Assembly (NCBI GenBank): GCA_013115145.1
Contig: JAAPAO010000170.1
Span: 1-58,301, forward strand
DNA length: 58,301 nt
From: Perkinsus chesapeaki
Lineage: Eukaryota; Perkinsozoa; Perkinsida; Perkinsidae
Direction: 5' to 3'
Each line of letters opens with the position of its first letter. The stretch's first letter is position 1. A model generated the notes under the pieces. That model searched no databases. It saw only the letters and a list, made by a program, of their open reading frames with translations, and was not told the origin of the DNA. The position numbers were made by a program, and so were the translations under genes. Of the stretch, positions 34,448 through 46,490 are shown in pieces.

Positions 34448-35920
34448 GTTTGAAAAAAAGCTGTAGAGAAAAGGATACAAATTTTTATGGTGACTGGCTC
34501 CGCTGCCATATTTCATTCGATCCCCAATGCACGCGAGGTCATCTGCGACGCAGATTCTGCGTGACATAGGGGGGGTCACAGATGGTGCGCCATGGAGCAT
34601 TTGCCCGATGAGCGAGGGATCCCAGTAGCACTTGCGGGTGCGAGAGCTGGCGTTAGGTAGATGTTAGGGATAAGAATCCGGGAGAGACGAGACAAGGCTG
34701 TGGGCATCCCAGCTGGGTGACTGGGAACGACCGCAGGAAGACTACCCAGAGTCCCTGAGCATCGTATGGCATTGTAGCGCTCGAGAAGTGCCATACCGAG
34801 AGACGAGTTTCAACGAGATCCTCCGGGCGGTAGGAAGGGCCAAATCCCAAGGATGAGAGGTCGATGCCCTTGTACATGGAAGGCCGTTCTGCAGCAACGG
34901 AGCCTCTCCGTGCCCCGCATCGCCAATCTGATCACGCACGCGTGCACATGGAGTCCATGATGGAGCCATGCTTCGCCGGGTGCCCATGAAATCTTACAAC
35001 GAGACACTAATGTGTATCGACATATAAAATACTTCACCATCGCAGAGACTTTGGGCGAGGAACGAGGACAACAGGCTGCTTAACAGGGCCGTGCATAGCG
35101 CTCGGTGAGTGCCATACCAAGAGACGAGTTTCACTGTGATCCCCATGAACACTCGTTCTTACTCGACCGGGCAACCCGAAGCGGGTCCGAACTTCGTACC
35201 CGCGACTCGCTCGGTCTCTGCGAGGCCGACAGAGTGAACGAGCCCTCAGCAACAGTTCCATCGTGGGCGAAGGTATCACGACTAACTATGGAATGTATCA
35301 CAGTGCTATCAATGTCGCTAAAGAGTGTGCTAAAGAGTCCTATCACTCCATCGTTCTACAAGAGAGTAAATCACTTACTTTGGGGCCCAAAGTTTGGGCC
35401 CAAATAATCTAGTCCGAACCTCGAGGGTCTGTTTTCCTCAAGATTCTACAACTGATGTCTTGGCCGTTATCAAGTGTTCATTGGTTGAGAATGGTTGGGT
35501 TGCTTAGCGACGGATTCAGAGATGATGTTGAGACTTTGCCAAGCAAAATGTAGCAGAGAGCTTGCTATGTTTGATTCTGTTATTCTGAATCATTAAACCA
35601 TCTACACGCATATCACATGCTATATCGCTGACAGCGATGTTCTTGCAGAGAACCTCCACGACATTTGGCGTGTCCATGATTCTGTCCACGTTGTCTCAAT
35701 ACGATAATAAGCATCGCGAGAGTATCATCATTTGCTCCTCCGTGAAAGACCACAGCCCTTGTTCGGTGATATTCGAGCAAGAACGACACACGACAAGGCA
35801 GTAGCGGTGGGTGTGCAGCGCCCCCTCAGACAGGGTCTGTCTCTCATGGGGGCTGCTTGCAGACAATACGATCGTATGAGTGCTTAGTTATTGCGCCCTT
35901 TTGTGTTGGTATTAAAAAAT
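34448..35920. other. Gene-poor region with short duplicated block and GGGCCC palindromes
   Basis: Overlapping ORFs on both strands lack motifs. A block near 34781-34815 recurs near 35099-35134 (agtgccatacc then gagacgagtttca then gatcc), perhaps from an old duplicated exon on the minus strand. At 35378-35404 two GGGCCC-centred palindromes sit side by side. Confidence 0.45.
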
Positions 35921-36329
35921 TTAGCCTTCAGTATCCTCCTCGAGTGACGAGAACTCGCGAGATTGGATCGGAAAGCTGCCAGTGCTATCCATCATTATGC
36001 GAACTTCGCACTTTGCAGGCTCCACTGGAGCTTTAGAAAGTGAAGCGCTTTGGTGCTCTTTACGGCAGAGTCTACGTGCTTTGGAGTATCCAGTTTGCAG
36101 TCCCAATTTGGCAATTGTCGAAACACCGGAATCGGGTGACCCGATTACGGTGTTTCGACAATTAGACGCGGAATGTAGGATGGCCATTGGGTATTGCAAT
36201 CAAACAGATAACCACCGATTGAAGCCAGGGACTAGCATCGTACTTTCAAGGGGCCCTTGTGGGCAGAATGATGTCACCGAGAGCAACCCCATCCAACTGG
36301 GGGCACTTCACACTTCACGCAGAGAATAG
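35921..36329. other. Ambiguous ORF pair around a long hairpin
   Basis: A plus ORF (35982-36329) and a minus ORF (35921-36199) overlap. Neither has a recognised domain. The minus one ends in an acidic tail (SREFSSLEEDTEG). Both cross a near-perfect 51-nt hairpin at 36113-36163, which makes coding by either doubtful. Confidence 0.3.
36113..36163. repeat. Long near-perfect inverted repeat (24-bp arms, 3-nt loop)
   Basis: Left arm 36113-36136 and right arm 36140-36163 pair at 23 of 24 positions, with one G/A mismatch at 36129/36147 and loop TGA. The outer stem is AATTGTCGAAACACCG with its exact complement. Confidence 0.9.
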
Positions 36330-36437
36330 TGCCTTTACGCTCTGCAACGCAAAGCTAGCTTTGAAGGACTTGAATAAAACTGTATAATGGTCACTAATGC
36401 TACTGTGGTTCATCATGCGTTGGACACTCTCTTAGAT

Positions 36438-37612
36438 TTAAGCTTCGATTGTGGCCGGAATCGCTTCAGCTTTTTCTCGTCCATCATCTTTATAAGGACC
36501 CCTGTGATGCACTCCACTGCCGCGAAGATGGGTAACTAAGTCATGACTGTCCAATATCAGCGCTCGACAGTTGTATGGTTGATAACACTGAGTTTGGTCG
36601 CTGCCTACTTTCCCCAGTGTAGCCATCCCTTTCGGTCTAGCTGCAACTGCTGTCATAATACAAATAGGGAACAGCATTGAGAACACACCATTATCGATGA
36701 ACCGTGGGAAGAGAGAACACAGAATTGTAGAAGGAATGCCTAACAACGATGCTTCGCGCTGGATACCTCAACACTATCCACTCACCGAAACCGATGAAGT
36801 ACGCCCAGTGCCGTTCAACAAAACGTAGACGGACATGAGACTCCCATCCGAGATAAACCCAACGGTACTCGAAGCTATACGTTGATATCTGTGATATGGA
36901 GATAGGGCACAACAGAAGCCCACCACCGGGCCTACCAGCAGGCACATGCTAGTGAGATTGAGGAAGGTACCGATGTATGGTATAAAGCCTAATAGCCATG
37001 TCTGCACTGCGAACACAATGTTGAGCAGATTCCGCATAAGCGCATCCACTATTCTGGACGTTAAAGACGTTTTAACTTTTGGGTCAGAGGGAGAGAAAAT
37101 CGCAAAAGACTCATTGGCGATGTCCTGAGAGCAGCGGCAGCAGCATCCGCGTCGATGACCGAATCTAGCGGCGCCTTACTTGGTGCCATGCGATGTTTAG
37201 AATGAAACTTAGTGAGTACACTGGTATAATCCAAGTGAACTGAAACATGGGAATATGAACAGGAGGACTTGCCGACTGCTACCAAATGAAGGAAGTCAAA
37301 TGCATTTGTTAGCTTCTGTAGAGATTCCCCTTCAAGGCCGCTTATCAAGCTCAATGTGGTTGTTATCAAAGGTATCATAATCTATCCACACAACAATGCC
37401 ACTGCGAGGGTAAGCTTTCCTACCACTCTGAAGATGACCACGGATCCAAGAAAAATGACGCCATTGAGAACCAGACATTGGAGCCACCGGACTCGGATCG
37501 TAGGCGACTTTAACACGAAGATCAAGCACAAGTCGAGGCGAACGGCATCCTTGATACCGAGGATCGCCAAGTCCCATACCTCACGGCCGGCCGCAAGCAG
37601 GCCATGTTCCAT
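36438..37612 (-). CDS. EI24 family (etoposide-induced 2.4-like) membrane protein
   Basis: EI24/EPG-4 proteins are ER multipass proteins linked to autophagy and nuclear import. The ATG at 37612 gives LGIKDAVRLDLCLIFVLKSP and LQCLVLNGVIFLGSVVIF, which match the family start (Asn-Gly-x-Ile/Leu-Phe-Leu-Gly-Ser). Middle exons hold LLNIVFAVQTWLLGFIPYIG. The hallmark follows as YSFEYRWVYLGWESHVRL then ERHWAYFIGFG. After an intron comes GIPSTILCSLFPRFIDNGVF and SMLFPICIMTAVAARP, matching the family's last membrane segments. A hydrophilic tail ends at 36438. Introns lie around 37050-37330 and 36730-36780. The family call is confident; the middle exon (about 37060-37200) is approximate. Confidence 0.8.
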
Positions 37613-38040
37613 AATCACAATTTACTGGTAAACGGATGAAAGAATATCCCCGAAGATGGTGATGCTGTTGTTGCAGCAGCAGATATGTTGAGCCCTGGTA
37701 TCGTGTAGTGGAGACATCCCACATCTATACGCATGTAAGCGATGCTCTAATAACACATCTACCAAGATATGCCTCACAATTTAATAACGAAGCTCGAGGA
37801 TTAATTATTGAATAGAATATTGCTTGTAAATCATAATGGGAAGGAGCGCTTCTCGCATGTTATCACTGGACGCTTCCATGCCAAACCGTATATCGTTGGA
37901 GGAGATGAAGAGCAACCTCTCTATGAAAAACAGACGCAACCCTTTGACGGATGGAAACGATAACGTATGATGCCAAAGAGCAATGGCTTGGAGCAGAAAT
38001 GACAGAGACGATGACATTTCAAGGTTGTGAGAGATTCGAC

Positions 38041-40637
38041 TCAATAGGTACTAAATCTGTGACGGACTGTGGAGACATCCTCAACTCGCGCGTCGTAATC
38101 ATGACCCAAGAGCTCGATGGGCACACGCTGCAATAGCAGACTCTCCTCGAGAGAGTTCCACTGATTGCCAAATAACCGGATTGAGTAGGCCAAGTAATAG
38201 GCTCTGTTCCAGACGGGATCGACACCATCGGCGTTGCGTGGCATCTCCTGCGCTTCATTGAATGCATCCAAGAACTCCTGAATGGCAATATTGACATCCT
38301 CGTTGAACGAAATCGCCTTTGGATTGGTAGACTTGCGCATTCTCAAGACCAGACGTTTCGAAGAGAGACCGAGAGATGTTGCCACCTTCTTCAATGCTGG
38401 CAAGAGTTTCCTTATAGGCCGCGCGTCGACCTCAGATTTGGGTAGGAGGGCCACACGTACAAGAGAGTTTTGCAGAGTGAGGGCGCTCATGCTCATCTCG
38501 TTGATAAGAACCTCGCACTTCATAATGCGTTTAGTGATGTCCGGGATGACCCTCAGTGATCCGTAGACGAACACTTCAGCCCAGCTCACCGTACGCAGCG
38601 AGATTCTCTCTTCCATTAACTTGAAGCTCTGCTCGGCGAATCTGGTGCGATCATCCGATACCTCAGCGTAGTCGGGATCGGAATGAATTTCAACAAGCTG
38701 ATTCAAAGCCTTAGTCACCGCCTTGGCCGACTCCTCAACGACGAAGGCCGACGACATCCGAAGTTTTTCGGACGCGAACTCAGGGAAGACGACACAGGAA
38801 AACAGACTGCAGAAGAGAGCTCCGCCGAGCGTGAGGACGGCCCTCCACGCCGTGACAATAACAAGCTCATCTACAGGCAGCTCACCCATGCTGAACGCCA
38901 TGCCGATGCACATAACTTCCCAAGTAAGGTTGCCAACCAAAGCAGCGTAACCGAGAGAGGGGACAAGTTCCGACACAAGCTTGGATGCAAACATGATAGC
39001 GATCATCTCAACCACAAGCGCAGCCACACTGCGGTGGTTGATCCAGAGAAATAGAATCGCCAAGAGGCAGCCTGCGATGGTACCGATCTCTCTTAGGGAG
39101 CCTTGAATAAGCGTGGCGCCAGCATTGGGAAGGAATGCCACCTCCACTACTAGGAAAAACCAAAAACCATGCAGTTTGAAGAGAGGGCTTGAAAGGCCAA
39201 TAGCCACTATCATGATGTAGCCTATCGTGGTCACAATTGTGGAATGAATAGGGAACTCTAATTTATGCCATATGCTCGGGTCCTCATCGAGGCCGATAAA
39301 GAATGGCTTCATCCACCACTCCTTTAAGAAGGATATTAGCTCTGTTATAGGGCTCAAGCATATGCCAACGAACGACTCGGCCTGAGAGATGAAACCTTTA
39401 ATGACGAACTACTCCGTTGACTCCTACCCGATCCTTTTCCTTCTGTTCAACATTCATCTTGAGAATTGCGTTGCAAAAGACCTCAACTTCACTTGAAAAG
39501 TAAAGCATCGACTCGATACCGAATCTGAACCTAGCTATATCTTCCGGCCTTGACGAGGTGGACGTCAACTGGCCCTCCTTGTGAATCCACTCAATGTGGT
39601 CATACACATCGCGAATGGCTCCTCGTAGCTGCTTCATCTCATCAACAGTACCCTCGACACCACCTTCGAAGCAAGCCCTTAACGTTGAAATGACCTGCGA
39701 GCGCAGATCCAAAACATCCATGGCTATCGGCTTCCAGTAGAGCTCCTTCAAGGCTTCATCAAAATCACCGTCCTTTAGAACCTCCGCGATAGAGATAAGA
39801 TATTCGCACATTTTCCAGGCAGAGTTGGAGACCTCTCTCGAGCCGAGACCGCCGCGCATTAGAGCCAGCTCACGACACTTGGTAGTGAGAGCCTTGTAGG
39901 ACTTCGGAATTAGCTGCCCTGGTTTAGTGGGTGATGGGTAGTAGGTAGCAAAGATGTCGAAGACATCGGCGATAGTATAGGAGAACCCTTCTAGGATTGA
40001 AGGCTCATCACCACCGACTAGATTAAGCGTCTTAGACAGCCAAACGAAGAACATAGCGACTAGGGAACCATAGGTAGTGGCAACAGTAAAGGCTAAGCCA
40101 TCACCGTAGGGCTTGAACATATAGAAGGCAATAGGGAAGCTGGCCACAATGAGGGCTATTTCAGTGAAGAAGAGCTCTTTAAGCTTACATTGGCCAAATC
40201 GTTGGCCCATCAGTAGAAATAGGTTAAATGGTATAGCCAGGACAGCTGCCCACATAGGGTGGTATTGAGAAGGGTCAATACACTCGATAATGAAGCGAAC
40301 AAGGGACCCGAAGCCTAGGCCGAGCCAGGCACCGGCAATCACTTTCCAACCGAAGCTCTTGGTGAACGCTGGATTGCTGGGTGTCGCTACGAAGAGAGCC
40401 CAAATTGGAGCTAGGACCTGGGAAATGACATTAAAAAGAGAATGCGTCGGTATAAAAGCTACCGAAAGAGCCCTATCCAGTGGGCCTTACCAGGAAGAAC
40501 TCATACCACGGCTGGTAGTAGTAGCAAACGACGAGGGGAATAGCTGATATGGCGCTTGCAATGGTGGCTATGATGGCGCTATACAGTGTTGATATCCGCA
40601 TGGTTGCTGGGTGCTTTATATGGTAACGTTCGAGCAT
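38041..40637 (-). CDS. FUSC/ArAE-type 12-helix transporter-like protein
   Basis: A large membrane protein with two homologous-looking halves of several helices each, separated by soluble helical domains, as in fusaric acid resistance / aromatic acid exporter and ALMT-type proteins. Exon 1 (ATG at 40637) has MRISTLYSAIIATIASAISA. After an intron, exon 2 (near 40425) reads VLAPIWALFVATPSNPAF and GAWLGLGFGSLVRFI. A 31-bp intron (39382-39412) then joins DRVGVNG to AESFVGICLSPITELISFLK. The second half has LHGFWFFLVVEVAFLPNAGA, GTIAGCLLAILFLWINH and AWRAVLTLGGALFCSLFSC, then a cytosolic helical tail. Substrate unknown; an organic anion is the family norm. A further exon may follow below 38041 (ORF 37805-38044), unproven. 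Confidence 0.75.
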
Positions 40638-41131
40638 AGTTCAGAATGTAACCTCTAATAAGCTGAGGGGGAAAGAGGTTAGAAAACGGTAGATATTTTA
40701 ACACTGTGGTTGGAGTCTACCGATGAGGGCCAAAGAATTGTGACAAGTGTATAAAGTACAATTTGGAACAACGAGCCACTGTGTGCCTCCTCACAGCCGC
40801 GAGTTCGTTCTGAGTTCCACCTCGAGTCAAATGCCATTTGACGAATGACCCTAATTTGGTAGAGAAACAGGTAGACCACCAACAAGAAAGTTTGTTTTAA
40901 AAATACGAGTAATTCTAGCTCAGTTGGCAGAGCACACTAATTAACACCAGGTGTCCCCGGTTCGAACCCTGGGCAGCAAATTTAAATATCCTTCCTGACG
41001 AATTAAAATATCAGTCCAGCACCATAAACGCTTGTGTTTCGATTGAACGTCAAACTAACTAAGTTAGCATAGGCTGGTTCTTCCGACTCTTATATCCGGA
41101 ATCCCGCTTTCACTACACAGTTGTGGTTTTT
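40638..41131. other. Intergenic region with tRNA-like sequence
   Basis: Divergent promoter space between the FUSC-type gene (-) and the small plus-strand gene. Apart from the tRNA-like sequence at 40909-40980 nothing is recognised. Confidence 0.5.
40909..40980 (+). other. tRNA-like sequence, probably a tRNA pseudogene or tRNA-derived element
   Basis: Good A-box (TAGCTCAGTTGGCAGAGC) and B-box (GGTTCGAACCC) sequences lie at tRNA spacing. The T-stem pairs with one mismatch (CCCGG/CCTGG). The seven bases before TAGCTC do not pair with the bases after the T-arm, so there is no acceptor stem, and the anticodon arm forms only with an oversized loop. There is no strong run of T after it. It therefore looks decayed or like the head of a tRNA-derived SINE rather than a working tRNA. 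Confidence 0.55.
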
Positions 41132-41731
41132 ATGATTGATCGAACTCGATCTAGTTCTTCCGCGGCATCTACCGGCGCTTTGAGAAGTGACCAAAGAGGT
41201 ACTTCGCAGAGTCGGAGAGTGAGTAGAGCAGAGACTACTGAGGATTTCCTCACTGATCTGGATATCTCCTGTGCAAACCTGCACAGCCATCCGGTACTAG
41301 TCTGGGACAGCGAACCTCTTAAGTTCGCTTCTTTTGAACGCTTGATTTCATCCTGTCTACGACACGATAGAATAGTTCAACGCTCGATAAGGAGACTTTC
41401 CTTCAGGATGTTATAATAGCGCTACTGGCCGTTTTAAAAGAGGATGCCACGCCAGCACAGCGTAAACTAGTATTAAAGAGCAATGAGGCGCTCAATGTCC
41501 TGCTCGCTGTTGGATTCAATATGGGGACTATGGTAAGGCAAATCTCAGTAGGGTGGGTTGGAATTGAGTTGCGTTCAGAAAGTGCTGCCGGGGAGCGAAG
41601 TCCGAGCCGAGGTTGCTCGAGACATGCTGAATGTCCAGATTGAACAGATAGCGATGGATAAGAGCTCCTCACAGATAGAGGCTCTTATGGTAGTATCTGG
41701 ACGATGTAAACTTGAGCTCTGCGTATCTTGA
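41132..41731 (+). CDS. Small helical protein of unknown function
   Basis: A Ser/Arg-rich start (MIDRTRSSSSAASTGALRSD) is followed by TTEDFLTDLDISCANLH. Downstream exons are helical: LDKETFLQDVIIALLAVLKE, LVLKSNEALNVLLAVGFN, a clear intron near 41533-41579, then VARDMLNVQIEQIAMDKSSS and a TGA at 41729-41731. The join between the first part and the LDKET exon (near 41294-41375) is not settled. I recognise no family. Confidence 0.45.
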
Positions 41732-42009
41732 ACACAAATTTAACGCTTAAAAGCGCTTGGTTGAGGGAGGATGAATCAGGATGCGAAGAATCTAAACATA
41801 CACCAGTGCACAAGTGAAGAAGGATGTAGTAGATGCGTGAATAGCAAAGTAGATTCTCTATTAGTGTATGGAGGTCAACCCATTAAACTTAACGGTAGTA
41901 TGTGGCAAATGACAGTATACAATAGTGCTTCAATATGCAGTCATCTATATTGTTACATTTCACTAGTTAATATTGAAAATGGAGGGTTAACTACCTATCT
42001 TTAAAATTG

Positions 42010-45000
42010 ATGCAACTCGACTCACTTCAGGACACTAACGATGCTGCTGACACCCCTCTTTACAGAACGGACGAGGTGAGAGATTCCACAGCATCTGGTA
42101 ATGAAGGGCAGAGTGAAGTGATCTGGCCTGAAGTAAATGGAGCTACTGAGGAGGAAGGGGAGACCGATTGGCGAGTAACCGAAAAGAAAGGCGGAGCTCC
42201 ACGGCGGCGATTGCTACCAAAGACTGATGAGAATCTTGACAGTGCGAAAGATACGAAGAAGCTCAAGTCAGATGAATCTAGCGGGCAGACCGGAGAAAAG
42301 TCGGGGATGAATGTGGATCTTTATAGTGCGGAAGATACCAGTGGGGCTAAGATTGAGGCAGAAGGGGAGCAGAGGCCTGGAGGGGAGGAGAATCTACCGA
42401 GTGTGGAAGATTCAAAGAAGGTTGACTCCACTGCAGAGCCGAAAGAGACTATAATGGATAGCGTTATCGAGAACGATGATGAGGAGCCAGATCTATTAAC
42501 TGGTGGTGAGGAACTTTTGACTGAAGGGTCCCCTATTGCTGAAAAGGATGCTGGGCCAGCATTAAGTTTAATGCAAGTGGTGTGCCCGCAGGGATACGAG
42601 GAAGGTAATAATAGCATGGGGGGCCTCACGAGAAGAGAAATTGATGGATAGGGTAGCTTCTGTATTTCGGAAATTCCTTTTAAAATCCAACCCATCGAAT
42701 AGATTAGTCACTTTACTATTTTCCTTCGAGTCTTGGCTCAGGTTCGTTCCTTCAAGCTCAAACCCCAGATGGTCAGACCGTAAAAACAGCTATACCAGAG
42801 GGAGTTAAACCAGGGGATGCTTTTATAGTGAGGTGAGACCGATCCCATTCGACGTGGAGGAATGACCATAGCAGATACGCGCCACGAGCGCCGCCGATGC
42901 CATTGGCGATAGAAGACAATAATAATAACGAAGATGACGATGAGGCTCTTGCTAAGGTGATGAGCCGGGGTGGTTACTAGTCAACCAAGCACCTCAATCG
43001 AGAAGGTTATAAATAGTTATATCTCTATACTTCTAATAACATTGTTCACGAACCACTATATGGCGGTGTAGTGTAGCTGTCGCGTGTTTTATTCTTACCG
43101 GTGCGTTCTTCGAAGACAAGGCTTACCCTCCCTTTCAGGCCCTCCAGCAATCCTTTGATGAAGCTGATTATGGATCCCTAGTGGAAGGTAGCCTAGAGGA
43201 GTCTACTCTACCAACATCGTCACGGTATTTGAGTACAGCGGATATATCTGCCATGGGACTGTAAGCTGTGGGGATGGGATACCTGTCTGATACCTTCACA
43301 TGTGGACTTTATGAATCATATTCCCACCACTGATAGATTCTATTGGATCAATTTTACTATCAGCACCAAAGGTCTTATCGGCGCAACTCTGAGCCGTGTT
43401 AATTTCCATTTCATCTACAGCTTGCCGTATAATGGCCGGAAGTGTGATAAAGTGCGGTGGAAGTTGTAGTTGGGTGAGACTTTAAGGGTTGGCCTTGATC
43501 GAATAGTAACAGTAGTCCAGTAGGGAATCTTTGAATGCTAAGTGAATGGGAAGTGACGTCTCGGAAACGATTTATCAGATACTTTGAGTGTCAAGGTAAT
43601 GGTACAGCAACCTGTGCCATTCATGCATTCAATAACCTAGCCCAGAGGAAGGCCTTATCAGTAGTCATCAACTTCTTAATAGACTACCACTTCAAGTCTT
43701 ATATTAGTTAACTCACCTTCAAGCTGCGGAATCCAGAGTTGCACTCCTCCAACGTGGAGGCAGCTTCCTGGCGCCATCAGGTTAGTCCTGTCCTTCGAAG
43801 CTACCACTGAGTTCCTGTTGGTAGGGGTGCCAATGCCGCCCAGCAAGAGCAGCGACAGTACTCGGACCGGTTGGTTTGATATAGAGGCGCTCAAGCTAGC
43901 ATCGGAGAAGCATGCATCGTAAGGAAATTCTACGCCGTTCACTGTCCCTCGAACCTCATGACACTTTCTCGCCACGGGGGAGGCAAATTATGTCACTTGT
44001 CGTCGAGAATACGCACTCGGAAGAATCCAGATGTGCGTCTTCTGATGATGGCGTGCGGGTCAGAAGCGTAATTTAGCGCATTTTCCTCTGAAGGGCTTCT
44101 GTGGTTTTACTGTCTACTGAATAACGCCGTCGTCCAGGTTTATTTCCTATAGGCACGTTATTATCGAAACAGAACCGATACCGGAGTTCTCCCGATCGGC
44201 TGGGGAGAAGTTTGTGGCTGCTGCTAACGCGGATCACAGTGGGAATGGTAGCTGGTTCCGAGGCTTCTTGGTCTACGAGTGTATCCCTGGTCGAGCCATG
44301 CACTATTGGTCAATTCTCCGCTTACCTGGAGGAGCTGGATGGGTGAAGATGGACTCCCTTCATCGAGATGAGTACGCGTTGTTGTTTCGGAACGTTAATA
44401 GGAGGAGTTGTGTTTCTTCAGAGATCGCACCTCTCAGCACCGTTGTAGATTTATTGCAACAGATGAGGAGTTGGCAGATTTATACAACAGCAATGGTGAT
44501 TACTTCAAGAGCTGGCTCATGAGATGGTAAGAGGTTGGCTTGCCAGGGAACTGCCATATGTTTCATGGTCGTATTCGTAAAACTGAATAAGTTGTACCAA
44601 AAATAGAATTTTCATAACGGTTTGGGTCGCACTATGTCCTGTCAGGTATCCTGTTGTCGATGAGAACATAGCACGACAGAGCCTTAGTGGTCTTTTAGAG
44701 GAGGCTGAAGTCTCCCCGGATGACACACCTGACAGTAGGTTACCGCAGTCCCTGTGCAGTCGATGATGCTCAACTGTATCAGCTCCGACACTCACTGGTG
44801 TCCTCAGTGATAACCATTGGATCCCTGCAGATGCCGCTAAGACCCTCTTAGTGGACTCGGTTGCAAAAGTAATAAGGCTTCGGCCTTCGAAATAATAACC
44901 GATGGCTTAGGTGGCTCATATGGCACAGGCGTTGTGCCTGGTCATCAGTTCCAGTGTCGCTGTTAAGATTCTCAGAGCTACCGAATGGGACTGGGACAGA

Positions 45001-46326
45001 GCTGTAGGTTATAAATGCTGCTTCGCTCCGCCTTAGTTGCACTTTTTAGGTTGCCGAAGTAAACGATGTACTTTCCCAACGGCATCCGGCGGAGAGTCTG
45101 AGTTCGTCGGAGATGAAGCGATTGGCCCAGAGCTGTTTGGCAACCTCAAAGTGGGACGTTGAAACAGCCTCGATCGTTATGCACATTGTGAACAGTGTAA
45201 GCTATTAATGCTGCTCATTACCACTTGTACAGCATGTTTCTAGTATGGCACCAAAGACAGCTGTGCTCCAAACGACCTTAAGCTGATATCTGGTTGCGTG
45301 AATGCTTGCCAGAAGGACCTGGAGAAGGCTCAGCTTGCTTACAAACTGCTACGGGTCTGTTATGAGTTCCGTGAAAGGTGAGGGTCGCTAGGGCTAACGT
45401 TGAGGATACTTTTGGTAGCTGTGATGACCCTCCCACAGAGGCGGCGTCCGTCCTGAGCGCTGTACATTGGGACTTGGACAAGGCATGTGTGGTGATACAG
45501 GTAAACTTGAAAGGAAGTGGACACTCACTGGAGCTAATTTAGGGGACCTGACGCTGATGTGTTCGAGGATTTTGACTTGTTTGGTTCCTGGCAGGTCCAT
45601 GAGAATCTGAATAAGGAGCCTCCGTATGCGGTGTGCGCTGAAGCTAGTCGACGCGAGGACTTCGATGCCTCTCCAGCGACTGAGCTTCTCAAGGAGGTCA
45701 GCCGTGTCTTTGTATCACGTTGTCATACCATCTTTAGTTCCGCAAAAGAGTTACAACAGTCGCATCACAGACTGCCGCGGAGACATTGAAACAAGCAAAG
45801 GGAGGATTCATGGATCAGTTGCTGGGCGCTGGGCCACCAGGCGAGGTATTTGAAAATCTATCCGGAATGCGCTTCAGCACTTCCGTCAGGTTCGAGATTT
45901 AACTGATGACGAGTGCGCTGCTATTGCTGATTGGGCCCTACGCCAAGGTCAATGGCAGCCGCATGATTGTTTCCAACTTGCTGAGCGAATGGCAAATCGT
46001 TTCGTGAAAGCTAGGTGAGGAAAAACACTACTGTAAGGGTCCATTAGGTGCTGTTGTTCCTTTATAGATGCGAGCTCAGCGATATTATGCAGCCAGATGC
46101 CGACGTTATCATTATGGCACTCGACATGCACGATCTGCAAGTGGCTGATGCATGCACTGAGCTCAGGAACCAACGCCGGAAGTTTGAGAGGCCCGCCTCG
46201 TTCAACAAAGCTCCATCACCTGCAGCCCGGAGCGTCTCGCCGCAGACGCCAGAACCGGGAAAGAGCAATGAAGATGCCAAGGCGTCATCTCCGAATGATT
46301 TCAATAGTGACTGTTCTCTAATGTAG
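42010..46326 (+). CDS. Josephin-domain deubiquitinase with UIM and UBA-like repeats
   Basis: A multi-exon gene for a putative ubiquitin protease. The N-terminus (42010-42640) is acidic and disordered with loose repeats (NLDSAKDTKK, LYSAEDTSGAK, NLPSVEDSKK). Next come VVCPQGYEEG and, after an intron, TVKTAIPEGVKPGDAFIV (the Pro-Gly-x-x-Phe module common in alveolate proteins). DDDEALAKALQQSFDEADYG, formed by splicing 42956 to about 43137, is a ubiquitin-interacting motif. The Josephin catalytic helix is GTATCAIHAFNNLAQ (Cys near 43613). TGWFDIEALKLA follows, then GRAMHYWSILRL with the catalytic His near 44301, and DSLHRDEYALL. After the domain, several helical UBA/CUE-like units lie between 44640 and 46020 (PPTEAASVLSAVHWDLDKAC, LTDDECAAIADWALRQGQW), ending in a Ser/Pro-rich tail. 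Catalytic residues look intact. The start and several exon edges are uncertain. Confidence 0.65.
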
Positions 46327-46490
46327 AGCTGCTATAAACACCTTTACCAAGTAATTCAAGATAGGATCATATGGTCCAAGACCATCGAGAGATATTATTA
46401 TGGACACTTAGCTATAGTTCATTTGATGCATATTACTACAATTGTTACTTATCGTCGGGTACAATTTATTACTGCTATACGTGAAGCCCT

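Noticed and set aside
38683-39054. Plus-strand ORF of 123 residues
   Set aside because: Lies wholly antisense to the well-supported FUSC-type exon.
40909-40980. Functional tRNA gene
   Set aside because: Acceptor stem cannot pair and the anticodon arm needs an 11-nt loop; kept only as tRNA-like.
43676-43975. Minus-strand ORF as a separate gene
   Set aside because: It overlaps Josephin coding exons on the plus strand (TGWFDIEALKLA) and has no domain of its own.
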